Assembly (NCBI GenBank): GCA_034509425.1
Contig: JAVTVJ010001345.1
Span: forward strand, 124,001 to 188,000
Direction of reading: 5' to 3'
From: Eopsaltria australis
Taxonomy: Eukaryota; Chordata; Aves; Passeriformes; Petroicidae
Length of the DNA stretch: 64,000 bases
In this document: positions 12,001-24,000 of the stretch, piece after piece
How the letters are laid out: every line of letters starts with the position of its first letter
How positions within the stretch are numbered: the stretch's first letter is position 1
Translations under genes and position numbers: made by a program
The notes under the pieces: generated by a model
The model's input: the letters and a program-made list of their open reading frames with translations, nothing else
Told to the model about the DNA's origin: nothing
Databases searched by the model: none

Positions 12001-15000
12001 AAAGTAAATTTGCACAACTTTTAAATCTGGACTTTATATAAGGCTAGCAGCTATTTGCTTTCCAAGAGGCGGTATTTAATTGTGTCTGCCTGAGGTGAAA
12101 ATTAGCACCAGCAGCAGTGCTGGGTTTGGAGAAGTGCAATCTTTTCCCTCTGTGGGATTGGGAAAGGGCTCAGGTGCACTTCCAGAAAGCTGGGAATGAC
12201 CATTTGCTCTCTGTTTACTCAACAGATTAAACTTGAAATTGCTTGATTATTCCATTTGTGAATGTAATGCTGGTTCAGGGGTTTCTGAAAGATTCTGGTT
12301 TTTCCTCTGTTGGCCCCTGCTCTCAGTCTCCACCAGGCAGAAGGATGTGTGAAACAGGACAGGCATCTCTAAAATAGCTGTGCTGGGTAATAGGTGGCCT
12401 GAGCAAAAATTATATGATGGCTTAGCAGGCAGGGCTGGCAGTGTTGGCTTTGTTGACATCTCTTTTGGGATGTTCTGAACAACTCACTGGTACTTTCAGC
12501 ACTGGTGAGTCATGTGTTCATCCCAGAGTGGAGCCAAGCAGGACACTGAGTGTCCACCTGAGCAGGGAGAGGGATCCTTCTGGGCAGGACTGGGGCTTTG
12601 CAGGTGTCCCCAGGGTTCTGGCCATCCTTTTTGACCTGTTTTGCCTCTGCCCTGTAGGTGCTGCTGCAATGCAAACACTTCTTACCCTGAGGGCATTAAT
12701 TGGACTCTGCAGGTGTAAATGGAGCTGAGGTGATGCTCTGCCTCCCTCCCGTGCTGACTTGCACCTCAGTGATTCAGGTTGTGCTGGTTGTGCCTCTCCT
12801 GGGGGCAGAGCAGTCCCTCTGGGTTCTTTGTCCCCAAATCCTGTGCCTTGCCCGGGCTGTTTGTGCCAAGCAGACGAGAGAGAGAACGCTGTGCCTTGGC
12901 CACGTGTTTGTGGTTATTCGGAGTTTGAGTCAACTGAAGTCAAATCAATTTGTGACTTGGGTGTGGCCTGAGGACGCCTCTCAAAGCCAGTTCCCTGTGA
13001 GATAAATGTTAATAATCACACCAGAGCTGGGTCTGGAAGCAGCTGTGACCCTTCCCACCTGCAATGCTGGCTGTGAGGCACGAGAGGGTCCGTGCCCAGT
13101 TACTGGGGTGCATTTTGTTCCCTGTTGCATTGGCCACTGGATGCTTCCCTCCTGGTGAAGTGTCTCCACGAGCTGATGGAGAGCAGGGACACTGGAAAGA
13201 GTTCCTGTAAGCAGGAGATCGGTGTTTGGATCACGGTGACAGCAATTTTGTTCACTCCATGGGTGCTGGGTCCTGTTCTGGCTCCAGGTCCTGTCAGAGC
13301 TTTGCTTGGTGTCTGCAGCATGAGCTGCTCATGCCACAGGAAAATCTTGTGTGTGATTAATTTCTGTTTTCCTGGAGGATGTGGCCAATTAGGGATCTGC
13401 TGCCCCTTGTTTTCAGAGTTAGGGGAAGCAGTGCCTGTTACACCAGAGGATGAAAACGTGTTATGAAAGCTGAGAAATTGATTTGTTATAGAAGAGTGAT
13501 TTTTGAAATCCTTTTTGGCTCTTCCTCTCTTGAGCCAAATGCAGCTGGACTGTGACCACTCTGGTGAGAGGAGACAGGAACAGGCTGCACAGCTCCCCTG
13601 GCATTCCCCTCCTCCAGCTCACTGATGAGTGTCCCAGACATTGGATTTTTTCCTGATATATTATATAAACCACAGGGGAAAGCCTTGCCTTGGTGGTGCC
13701 TTGAGGACGAGCAAAGTCATAGCCAGGAGCAGAAAGGCTTAAAATTGGATCTGCTGGTGAAAGTCTGGGGAATCAGCTCCTCTCTGATCCAGGCCTCAGG
13801 CTTGGGAGGCAGATAGGAAGGGATTGTTTTATGGACTGGCAGGGACAGAATGGCTTGGTTTGTTAAAGGAAGGAGGATCCTGCCTGCATGCAGACCTGTG
13901 GAGTGTGTGTGTGTGTGTTCCTGTTCAAGCTGCAGGTGCCCTGAGGGGTGACATTCCCATCTCTGGGTCCCTGTGCTTGGAGCTGGGGTGGGACACGGGG
14001 TCCCTGCAGGATCCCCCTGCTGCCACCTGCCCAGACCCCCTCATCCTGCCCTGGGGGGGATCTGGGGTGAGCCTGGCCTGTCCTGGATCCAGGGGCTTCC
14101 TAGACCTGGCTCCCTTCATCTGTGCTATTCCAACACATCCCCAGGACACAGCTTTGTCACTGCTCTCTTCAGTTTGGGCTCTCCACAAAACAAATATTTC
14201 TGTCTCAAGCCTCATCTCCCCAACTCTCACATTCCTGCTTTCTGCTCTCTTGCCTCCTCTGCAGCAGACCAGGCTTTCTGTTGCTGGAGAACATGAGCTG
14301 TATTTTTGCTGTGGGCTGTTGATTTCTTGCTGCCTCACGTTTTCACACTTGGGGTTGTGTCCAGGCTTGCACTCAGACTTGCTTGAAGAACAGGTTTGAA
14401 CTCTGTCAGGTCTCACGCTGCAAGAAGCCACAAGCAGCAAGCTCCTGAAAGTGGAGAGGTGGATTTTACTTAACTCTTGATGCTGTTCTGCTGGAAGAGC
14501 AGTTTTATCTCCACGTTGCTCTCAGGTGTGTCCAGTGCTGTGTCCCATCTCAGCGCTGCTCTCTTTGATCAGCCAGCCCAGCTTCCAGAATTCCACTTCC
14601 CTGCTGTAAAATCCTTTGCCAACCAAAGCCATGAAACCCAAATTTCTCCTGCTCTGGGCACACAGGCTGAGTATCCCAACCACAAAGTGAGGCTGTTGAA
14701 TTCTGGGCCTGGGCTATTTATATTGTCAGTGGGAAAGCTTTTCATTGACTGAGCTGCTCCCTCCCTGAAGATACTTTTAATTAAATGTTATTTGACAGAT
14801 CTGACTTTCTAATTGGCTTAGATTTAACTGGTATAAATGGGATTTTTTGCCCACTGAAAGCTGAAGGAAGGAGTAATAATTTTGTTGGAAGGCTATTTGC
14901 ATTCGGAGTCACGTCCATCTGTTGTTTAATGTAACAAGCTAGATTGAGTGAAAAAAAAAATAAAGCCAAAAACCCCCCACAACCAGAAAGTCAACATCCC

Positions 15001-18000
15001 TGGCAGTGCTTGGTGAGGAGAAGGGGAAAGGGACACGGCTGCTTCAGCTTTGGAGCTCTCTAAACAATGCCCAGCAATGTTATGCAACTGCCAAGGGAAG
15101 GAAGTGAAAAATTATCATTACAGTGCAGTTTCAAGGGCAATATTAAATGAGCAATTTGCAGCACAGCCCTGTGCTTAAGTGACTTAACTCACTTCTCCTG
15201 AGATAAAATTAACAGGGCTGGCTGAGGACAATAGCCATGACCTCTGTTCCCATCAGGAGAGGGGCAAAGACAGGCTCTTTTTAGAACTGAGTCTGAGGCA
15301 TGGGACTGAGAGCCTTCAAAGTGGGCAGCCAAACCCAAACCGGTGTAATGGCCCAATCCTGCAGTGCCTGAGGGATCCCTGTCCCAATGAAGCCTGGAAA
15401 AGGGGGGGACAAGCATCTGCTCATTGATACCTGCTCTTCCTTATTTCAGTGGAAGGGATAAAAAGACTTTCTGCAAGGCCCTGGCCACTGGAGCAGCAGC
15501 AAAACCCTGAATTAATGATTTGGAAAGCTGTGCTCTGCTGTCTGTTCAGTACCTTCAGGGTAGGAGTAAATAGCTTAAAAATCTATTCCCAGCTGACTTT
15601 CAGCAAGAGGATTTTGCCCAAGGATGCCAGGCACTGGAACCACAGGTGTTTCCTCTCTGACTCTGAGATTAGACAGGATCCACTCAAAGGAGCTTCACCT
15701 TCTGTTGTGAATCAGTAGCTCTGTGCAGCTGCCGCCCCTGGAGGGATTTTTGAAAGAGGAATATTGGATTGTCTTGGCTCCCCTCAAGCTTTTCTGTTAC
15801 CCTTTGCTCTTAAACCCTCTGGAGCAGCCAGAGGGGCTCTTCACTGGGAGTTTGGGGCTAATGCAAGAGAAAGATCAAGGAAAAGGATTTAAGTGGGGAA
15901 AACACTAATAACACAGCTCAGTGTAAGAGCTGTTTCATGTTCCACCTGGGAGCAGATGTTTTGTCTTGGAAGCTGCTTTTAAAAATGCATGGGCAGGACT
16001 GAGAGCTGTGAGTTCTGTGTGCACAAGGTGAGTGCTGGAGGCACTCTGAGCACTCAGGGGGTGCCAGGGCTCCTTTCCTGCCCTGGGGATCCTGCTCTGT
16101 CTGCCTCCCACTTTGTGAGCAGAGGTGGCTCCTGAGAAGGGGGAGAGTCCTTTCCTAGGTGCTGTGGGTGATCCTTGATGGGGTTTGGGACAGATTCCTT
16201 GAGTTGCAGCCTCTCCCTGCCCAGCCTGGCAGGGTTTGGCTTCTGCTGTGGGATTGCAGCAGACTCAGCACAGTGGAGAGCAGCTTTGCCATAGGGCAAC
16301 ACAAATAATTAATCATTAATAGTGCTGAGCTCCTCAGGGGAAGCTCCTCCCCACTGCTGGGACAGTGGCTCGTGTGTGTGGTGGAGTTTCTCCACACCTT
16401 GATTAACAGAGCTGCACAAAAATGAATTTACAGGTGGAACAGAGGGGTTTGCTGGGCCCAGTGTGTTCCCAGTTCTGCTTCCAGGGCTTTCTTGACACTG
16501 CTGTGATTCTGCAGAGCACTGGGCTGTGTTTGCTCTGGTGCCATTTGGGTGGTCACCTGTACCTGGTGGTGCCTCCCTGGGCACTTGGGTGTGAATTGCT
16601 GCATTTCCCCGTGCTCTGGAGCAGCTTCAGCCCGAATTAGCTGTGGGACAGGTTTCTCCTGTGATCCACACCGAGGTGGCTCTTTGTGCACTCCATCTGT
16701 GGAATATCCATTGGTGCCTGAGGAGAGCTGGGAAGTGCTGATTAACATTCATCTCTCTGGGGCTATTTGTTAATTACTGTTATTCATGGTTTGTGTGATG
16801 GTGCTGAGTGCATCCTGGCAGGGTTGCATCCGTTCCAGGGTTTCAGAGTGCATGGTAAACACCAGTCTTTTATTGCAGCCTTTCTGGGAGATGTTGTTCC
16901 TGTTTTCAAGGGTGGGAAATTGTATAATCTTCAGGGTGAAAGAGGACAGAGGTGGCAAAACTGGGAGCTGAATGTCCTGGCTCCCACTCCTTTCCTTCAG
17001 CACATCCTTACCCACGTCAGAGTGAGGGTAATTGTGCTAATTGTGCATTGGAGACCTTGGCTTTGTCCTTCACTGAGCCCTGCTGGGCACTGCAGCACTG
17101 GTGTCACACGAAATTACAGTGGCTCTGCTGTTCTAACATGGGAGGGAGCAGAAAGTTGTTCAGGAGGAAGTTCCCAGCTGCTGAATTAAATCCCAGGCTC
17201 TGGCTGTTCACAAGGTGTGCCTGGCAAATGTGGGAACACTGCAAACCACGGGAGGAGGAGCAGCCTGGGTGGCCCTGGGCTCTGGTCACTGGTGACATCC
17301 CAGTGCCAGGGAGTGGCTTGAAGAAAGCAGCACAGCCCTGAGTGCCCAGGCACCTGTGACTCCACAGTTCCCCGTCTCAGGCTTTGAGAAGAGAGCAGTT
17401 AATTTAAAAATGGAGAGAGGGACACAGAGCAATGTTCCCTGTCAGAAAATCCTGCCAGTTAAATTGTGTGAGTGAGCGGAGCTGCCCTGCCCTGGGGGTG
17501 GGTGAAAGATGGAGAGAGAAAAGCAGCACATCTGTGGTTACAGTCAGGCAGGAAGGATTTGGGATTTTGGGGAGGGTCCTGTCCTCACTGTCCTTGTGCA
17601 CTCACCATATCCCAGCTGGTGCTGCAGCAACAGCAGCAGCCCCTTTTTTTAGCAGCTGTCTGCAGAGATTTGTATGGAGGAAATGCTCTGGGGATTGGAT
17701 CTTGCTGCAAAACACAGAGGCCATCAGATTGAGCTTGTTTATCAGCCAAGCCTTCTGCAGCATGGAGGCAGGAATACAAACCAACAAAATGAAAATATTG
17801 AGCTTCCTGAGCCACGGGTGTTTCTCTTTCCCCCCTGACAAACAAGCCCTTGTGATTTCCAGCTTGGGAAGCCCACGGGCCAGCATCTCGTGGTGGGTGA
17901 GAGGAGACTGCATCCATAAAAGCAGCTGAATGTCCTGGAATTGTGCTGCTCCACGTGTACCTCCAGGCATTTCCTGGCCTCTGAGTTCAGCCGAGTGTCT

Positions 18001-21000
18001 GAGCTCCTGCATGGGTCTAAATAATAAAACATATGAGTTCACTGCAATGTGCCCAGAATTTTAAGGCCTCAGCCCTTGGCCAGCTCTTGTATGAATTGCT
18101 TCCATCAGGGCAGCGATCCAGGAAACTCCGAGCACGAACTGCTGGGTTGATGGAAGGCTGTGGTTTGGTGCCTTCCTGGGTAAAGGCAGGGGAGAAAGGA
18201 AAGCTGCTGTTCTCTGTGTGTTCACCCCTTTGGTGTGCCCTGCACAGGCAGGGAGAGTTCCTGCAGGAGATCCTGGTCCACAGGGAGCTTCCACAGCGTG
18301 CTCAGGTGTCTGAGGAGTTAATAATGAAAGTACTGAGAATACCCACATTTTCCTCTGCTCTTCTGGAAAAGAAGAAAAACTCACTCTGCAGGAAGTTCTC
18401 TCCGATAAAACCATCCTTGGGCACCAGTGTTTTTGGCAGGAAGTTGTCATCAGCTGTGCCAGTGAGCGACCACTCTGCAGAGGGGACCAGCAGTGGATCC
18501 TCATCTGAGGATGAGGAGAGAGCAGAGAAAGCTGTTGTGTTCCCTGCACTGAGCAAGTGATTCTCCTGTGATGGAAATCCCTCCCTGAACTGCCCTGGGT
18601 GAGGTTCCCCCAGTGTGACTCAGGAATTCCCCTCGGATTTGCTGCTGGAGCAGGGCTTTGAGGAGCTCCAAAGCCACGAGCTGAGGGCAGAGCTCACCTG
18701 GCCAGGGCAGCTGTGTGAGCAGCAGCCTGGGGAGGGGAGGGAAGGGAAGGGAAGGCAGGAGATGCTTTGCAGACCTGGCTCCCGACAGATCTGAGTCATT
18801 TGTCGAGGCTGGCGCTCTCGGAGCTGCTTGCCTGAGGCTGGCATGGCTCAGACAGGAGAGTGAGAATGCAGCCATGCAGATACACACAGAGGAGAGAAAA
18901 GTAACAGCTCCCAACATGTGACTGCAATGGAAGTAAAAAAAAAACCCATCCCCAATTAAAGCCATGTGTGTTGGTGGATGTAGCTGCTCCTGAAAGGTTC
19001 GTGCAGGCTGTTTGTGCAGCACAAATGCAGCCACTCTGGAATGCTCTGGATTAGAGCAGGCAGGCTCCTCCAGAACACCAAATCCCTGTGGAAACAGAGC
19101 TGTGTCTGCATGGCAGCAGCTCCCCCAGCCCACCACCCTTAGGGGTTAAGGTAAGAGCTGTCTTGTCACCTGTCTCCTCCTCCCTGTCCCTGCTCCTGAA
19201 GCACATTTTCCTTGCAGCTGGTGCTGTGCCATGTGTTTTTTTCACTGCTGGATGATGATGATGATGATGATATCTCTGTGCAGGAGCAGATATTTTCTTT
19301 TTCTGCAGACATGCATAATTCAGTTGTCAGGATAAACGGGCTCCCTGGATTTGGGCACGACTGTAAGCCTGGTGCTGGATTCTCCCTTCTCCCTCCAGCG
19401 TGAGGCAGGAGGGGAGCAGGGAATTCTCCCAGTGCCCCAAAGCAGCAGCCTGTGGTGTGTAAGCTCATTGCAATACCTGTGAGGTTGCAAGAAGAATCTA
19501 AACTAAACCTAAAATAGGCCTGTGGAGAGGAGCATCCTTGCTGTATTCAGGAAGACTTTTCCAGAAACGCGATGTTCATACAAACTCCTCCTGTGGAAGA
19601 ACAGAACCAGAGCCCGCTTCTCACACAAAGGACACGATCTACGTGACAAACTCACATCAAAATACCTATTTGCTGCTGTGTAAACTGCACTAATGCCACA
19701 GTGGGAGAGCCAAACTGCTGTGCTGTGTGGGGAGGAGCAGGATTTGTCTCCCTGTGCTGGATTTGCACCGACGTGCGAAGCGTTTCCAGGGTAGATGTTT
19801 CCCACGGAGCCTTGCTGGGACAGAAGTGCTAAAAATCTGGGGAGGACTCGGTGCCACGGTGCTGTGGAAGCAGTGAGAGCAGCCTGCAGGGTGCTGGAGG
19901 GTTCATGCAGAGGCAGCAGACGCCCAGCACGGTGCCAGACAGCAGCGGGGAGGAGCGGAGCCCAGCGCGGTTCTCACCTTGCAGGGAGCAGCGTGGCTTT
20001 CTGGGAACCCTGCCACACTGGGGTTTGTGGGCTTGCAGATTAAGCTGATGGGATGTGTAGGTTTTTCCACAGAGCTGTGGAGCGCCTGAAAGTACTCCTG
20101 GTGCTGTTCTGCTGGGTCTGGGTTTGCACAGAGGAGCTGGAGGAACAGTTTTAGAGATGCTGGCGGGGGTTGCAGTGGACACCTGGCTGATGTTTGAGCT
20201 CCTGGGGAGCCTCTTCCCTTGTTTTTCAGACAGGTGTGGAATTATCTTCACAAAATCCAGAGGGATGCCCCGTGCCTGTGTAACAGCCAGGGAGAAGGGC
20301 AGTGTCCAGCGTGAGCTCTTGTTCTGCTGGCCTTTTAAACCCACGAGTGTCTCTGGGCTGGTGCCTGATTTCTGGCACCCCTGGAGTTCTCAGGGAGAGC
20401 ACAACAATGCTTTAAACAGCCCTGTGAGCAGGAGACAGCTGCAGGAAGACAATGTGAAATTGGTGCAATCTGCTGTGCTGCAGCTTTGCCAACAGCAATC
20501 AGTGCTGGTGGCTGGCGGTGCCTCAGCCCTGGCAGAGGCTCTGCCCACGTGCCCTGGGACAGCCACCTGTGTGAATCCCTCTGGTTTGGGCACTCAGAGC
20601 TGTAATCACCGAGGAGGGACTGTCACAGGCTCTCACTGGTGTGCTCTGGCTTGATTTCACCCTCCTCACAGGCTTCACCAGATAGTCACTTGAGAGAGAA
20701 GTCGCTGCTTGTTTGGACTCGCTGGATTTGTCTGGTTCCTGCTATTTGCTCCTCAGCCAGCTCTGCAGGAAGTCCAAGGGCCAGGTTTGTGCTGGCTCTG
20801 TCACTGAGGTCCCATCCAAACCCCTTTCAGGTGCTGTGGAGCATCCTCAGCGTTCTCTTGGTGAGCTGGGATCGCTCAGCACCTCCCTGGCTCAGAGCCT
20901 GCATGGCCCAGGCTCAGGGTGTGAGCTTTCTGACGGATCCCAAAGGCTCTCTTGGACTGAAACCCTTGGCTTGGGGCTGGCGGAAGCAGATGAGACAGGA

Positions 21001-24000
21001 AGGGAACAGCACCAAATGGGCTGTAGGTTGCTGTGGAGTCAGTGGAAAAAGCTGTGGGGTGAACTTTGCCGTGGTTTCCTTTTCTGCTGCATCACGGTGA
21101 CGATGGCACTGCCGTGCCCTGAGCGTGGGCTGTGGGCAGCAGAGGCAGCACGTGGGGAGTGTGTGCAGCTCTCCAGCTGCTGCAGGAGGTTTGGGATGAG
21201 CTGGGGCACGGGCAGGAACCTGGGGCAGGCAGAGGTGGCTCCTTTGGCTGGCTGGGCTTCTCTCTGACAGTCTCTGGTGTTGCTGGGGCTTGGCAGCACC
21301 TTTTCCATATGCAGTTGTTTTCCTGCTGCAAGCTCTGAAGCCAGGAGCAACTGAGAGAGGAAGGAGAAGTGGGGGCTGCAGCTGGAGGGGTTTGAGGCAG
21401 CTTGAACAGAGAATAGACTGGGGCCTGTGGGAAAACAAGCCTTGCTTTCACTCGAGAAGGTTGTGCAGGAAAGGAAACCTCGCACAGCCTGTGCAGCTGC
21501 CCAGAACAACTGGGACCATTGTGCTGGTGGCACTCGTGGAGCTGAGCTTGGCCCTGCCAGCAGCTGGGGGTGGCAGGAATTGGGGCAGGAACTGGGAGAG
21601 GCTGTGGTTTTTTCAGTCAAATCTGCCTCAGCTCTGGTCCTGAGCTGCTCCCTTGCTGTGTCTGACCTGCGCTGGCACTGCAGCTCCACTGGGATCCGTG
21701 AGGACTCATCCCTGGCACCCACTGGGTGTCTGGGGGCAGCTGGAGAGAGGAGGTGTCCGCAAGTCTCTCATTTATGGTTCTTCTGAACCTGGAAAGAACC
21801 CCCCAAACCAGCACTTGCCCATTTTCAGTATTAAATTTGACCTGAATGAGCTCCTCTGTTCTGGTGGGTAATAGAAGCTGAATGGCATAAATAAAATAGG
21901 AAACAAATTAATTGGTTGTTTTCACTGTGTAGTTGTTAAGGCAATTACTTGTTTAGCTAATGCACATGGTAATTGTAACCTGCTGCATTCTGCAGGATGT
22001 TTGTTTAAATCACAGCATATATTTTAGTGAGAGATGTGTTGACCCAGTTGCCAAAGTAAGTTGGTAATGAAAAGCCTCTCAGCCTGCACGTCCTCCCCTG
22101 CTCTCTGGCTGCTGGAAGTGACTGAAGGAAACAGCACTTCCCTGCTGCTGAAATCATCCCCAGAGTGCTGTTTAATGGCAGCGTGATGGATTAACCTCAT
22201 TAAAGGTGCTGGTGTTGTACAAGAAAGCAAAATGCTCTTGGAAACCTCAGGAAGCTTCCTTCATTGCGCTGAGTTCGTTCCAAACCTCCTCTGTGACAAA
22301 ACAGGAATGTCTAAAAAACCCCATCCTGCTGCAGGTGCTGCTTTGCCTGGTGCTCTGCAGGGCACATTTCAGAGCTCAGGTGCTGCAGGAAGGAGACAAA
22401 CTGCTGGGTTTTGTGTTCCTGGGAAGGAGAGAGCATCCTCAGGCATCAGCATCGTGACTCCACTTGTGTTTGGCAAGCTGGTGTGCTCCTGGCCTCTGCA
22501 TTTATTTCTCTTTTTCTCAGTTGGCTGGTTGGGTTTCTGCCCTGCTGATGGGCTGTGCAAAGAAATTGTGTTCCAGGCTCATTTCATTCTCATTCTTCTT
22601 GAAAGTGAATTCTCCTGCACAGTTCTCCTTCAGAGAATTTGATCTGTTCATATACTTGGTGGATTCATAATATTTTTTTTTTTTTCATCTGGGAGTCAGA
22701 ACACGTTTTAATGAATTAATTTTCAAATTGATATCTCCTTAATCATCACTTCCTCAGACCTTGCAAAGTATTTGCATCTTATAATTTAAGTGCTTTGAAA
22801 CTGGCTATCAAGTGAAACTGTTAACCAGGCTGAGATGAGATTCACATTTGCACCTTAATCTCGTCTGAGCATTTTCAAGTGCTGGAAGTTAATTACATCC
22901 ATGGTAGTCCTTTGATACTTGAGCAGTCTTGGAGCACAATGACTTAAATTTGTGCTCATTGCCTGTTAGAAATTTCACTCCTCAGCTGACACAGAAAAAT
23001 TTCCTTGTGCTCTCCGTTCTTCCTGTATTTGTGGGCAGGATTTGGGTCATGGATTCACGATAATTGTTGCCAGTGTATCATTTCCTGAGAGCCCAAACCT
23101 TCCAGCTGTGGATCAGGTTTCTACAGGTCAAGAATATCTTCAGCTCTTGGAGTTGGGGGTGGTTTTTTGGGCGTTTTCAGTGGCTGTTTGGCACCGTGCT
23201 GAGCTGGTGGCACGAGCTGTGTGAGCATGGATGGATGGATGGAAGATGCTGCTCCTCATTCCCCATGGAGCAGCTCCCCCTGGCAATGTGAGGCAGGGCC
23301 TGGCAGGGCTGCTGGGTTCCTTTCCCTTCTCTGCAGCTGACTCACAGCAAGGCAGAATTTCCCCCCAGAGCCTCAGCTGCCTGTTTGAAGAACGGGGCAA
23401 TTGCTGCCCTCGCACCTCTGCAAAATATTTTGGAGTCCTTAGGTTGAAGTTTCTTCTCCAGCACCATAAACTGCTCCACAAAATGCTCTGAGAACAGCAA
23501 ACAGCTCCCATGTGTCCTCTGCTCTGCCATCCCCAGGGATCAGAGCCACAGGGCTTGTGTAAGCAGGGGAATGCTGGATGACTTCTGCTTTCCAGCAGGC
23601 AGTGGGGAGTTGGAATTTGGATTCCTGACAATGACGCAGCTCCTTGGAGCCATTCCCCCTTGAAACGGGGTCCTATTCAGCCCTGCTAATAAGAGGGTAA
23701 AGGCAGCTAAATACAGCTGTCTTCCTCAGTGTCATTTGGGATTTATTAGCAAATATGCAGTGGAATTGAATCCCTGCTAAGTACTCTGCAGCTAATGGTA
23801 GACAGCAATTAGCTGAAATGACTGCTGTGGAGCACTGATGCTGCATCAGTGAGGGGACAGAGGAGCTGGAGCCAGCACTTCCACAACTCCCTGGAGTTTC
23901 TCCCTCTGGATTTTCTGTTTCATGCCCTCAGCAAAAGACTGCGGTGAAAATCGCTCTGTCTGGGTAATCCCTGGAGCTCCAGCTTGAGCAAACACTTCCC

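Noticed and set aside
18033..18560. 175-codon plus-strand frame with an SGSSSEDEE stretch
   Set aside because: It overlaps the minus-strand exon-like block and has weaker splice signals; it is likely the mirror of that block or chance. No family resemblance.
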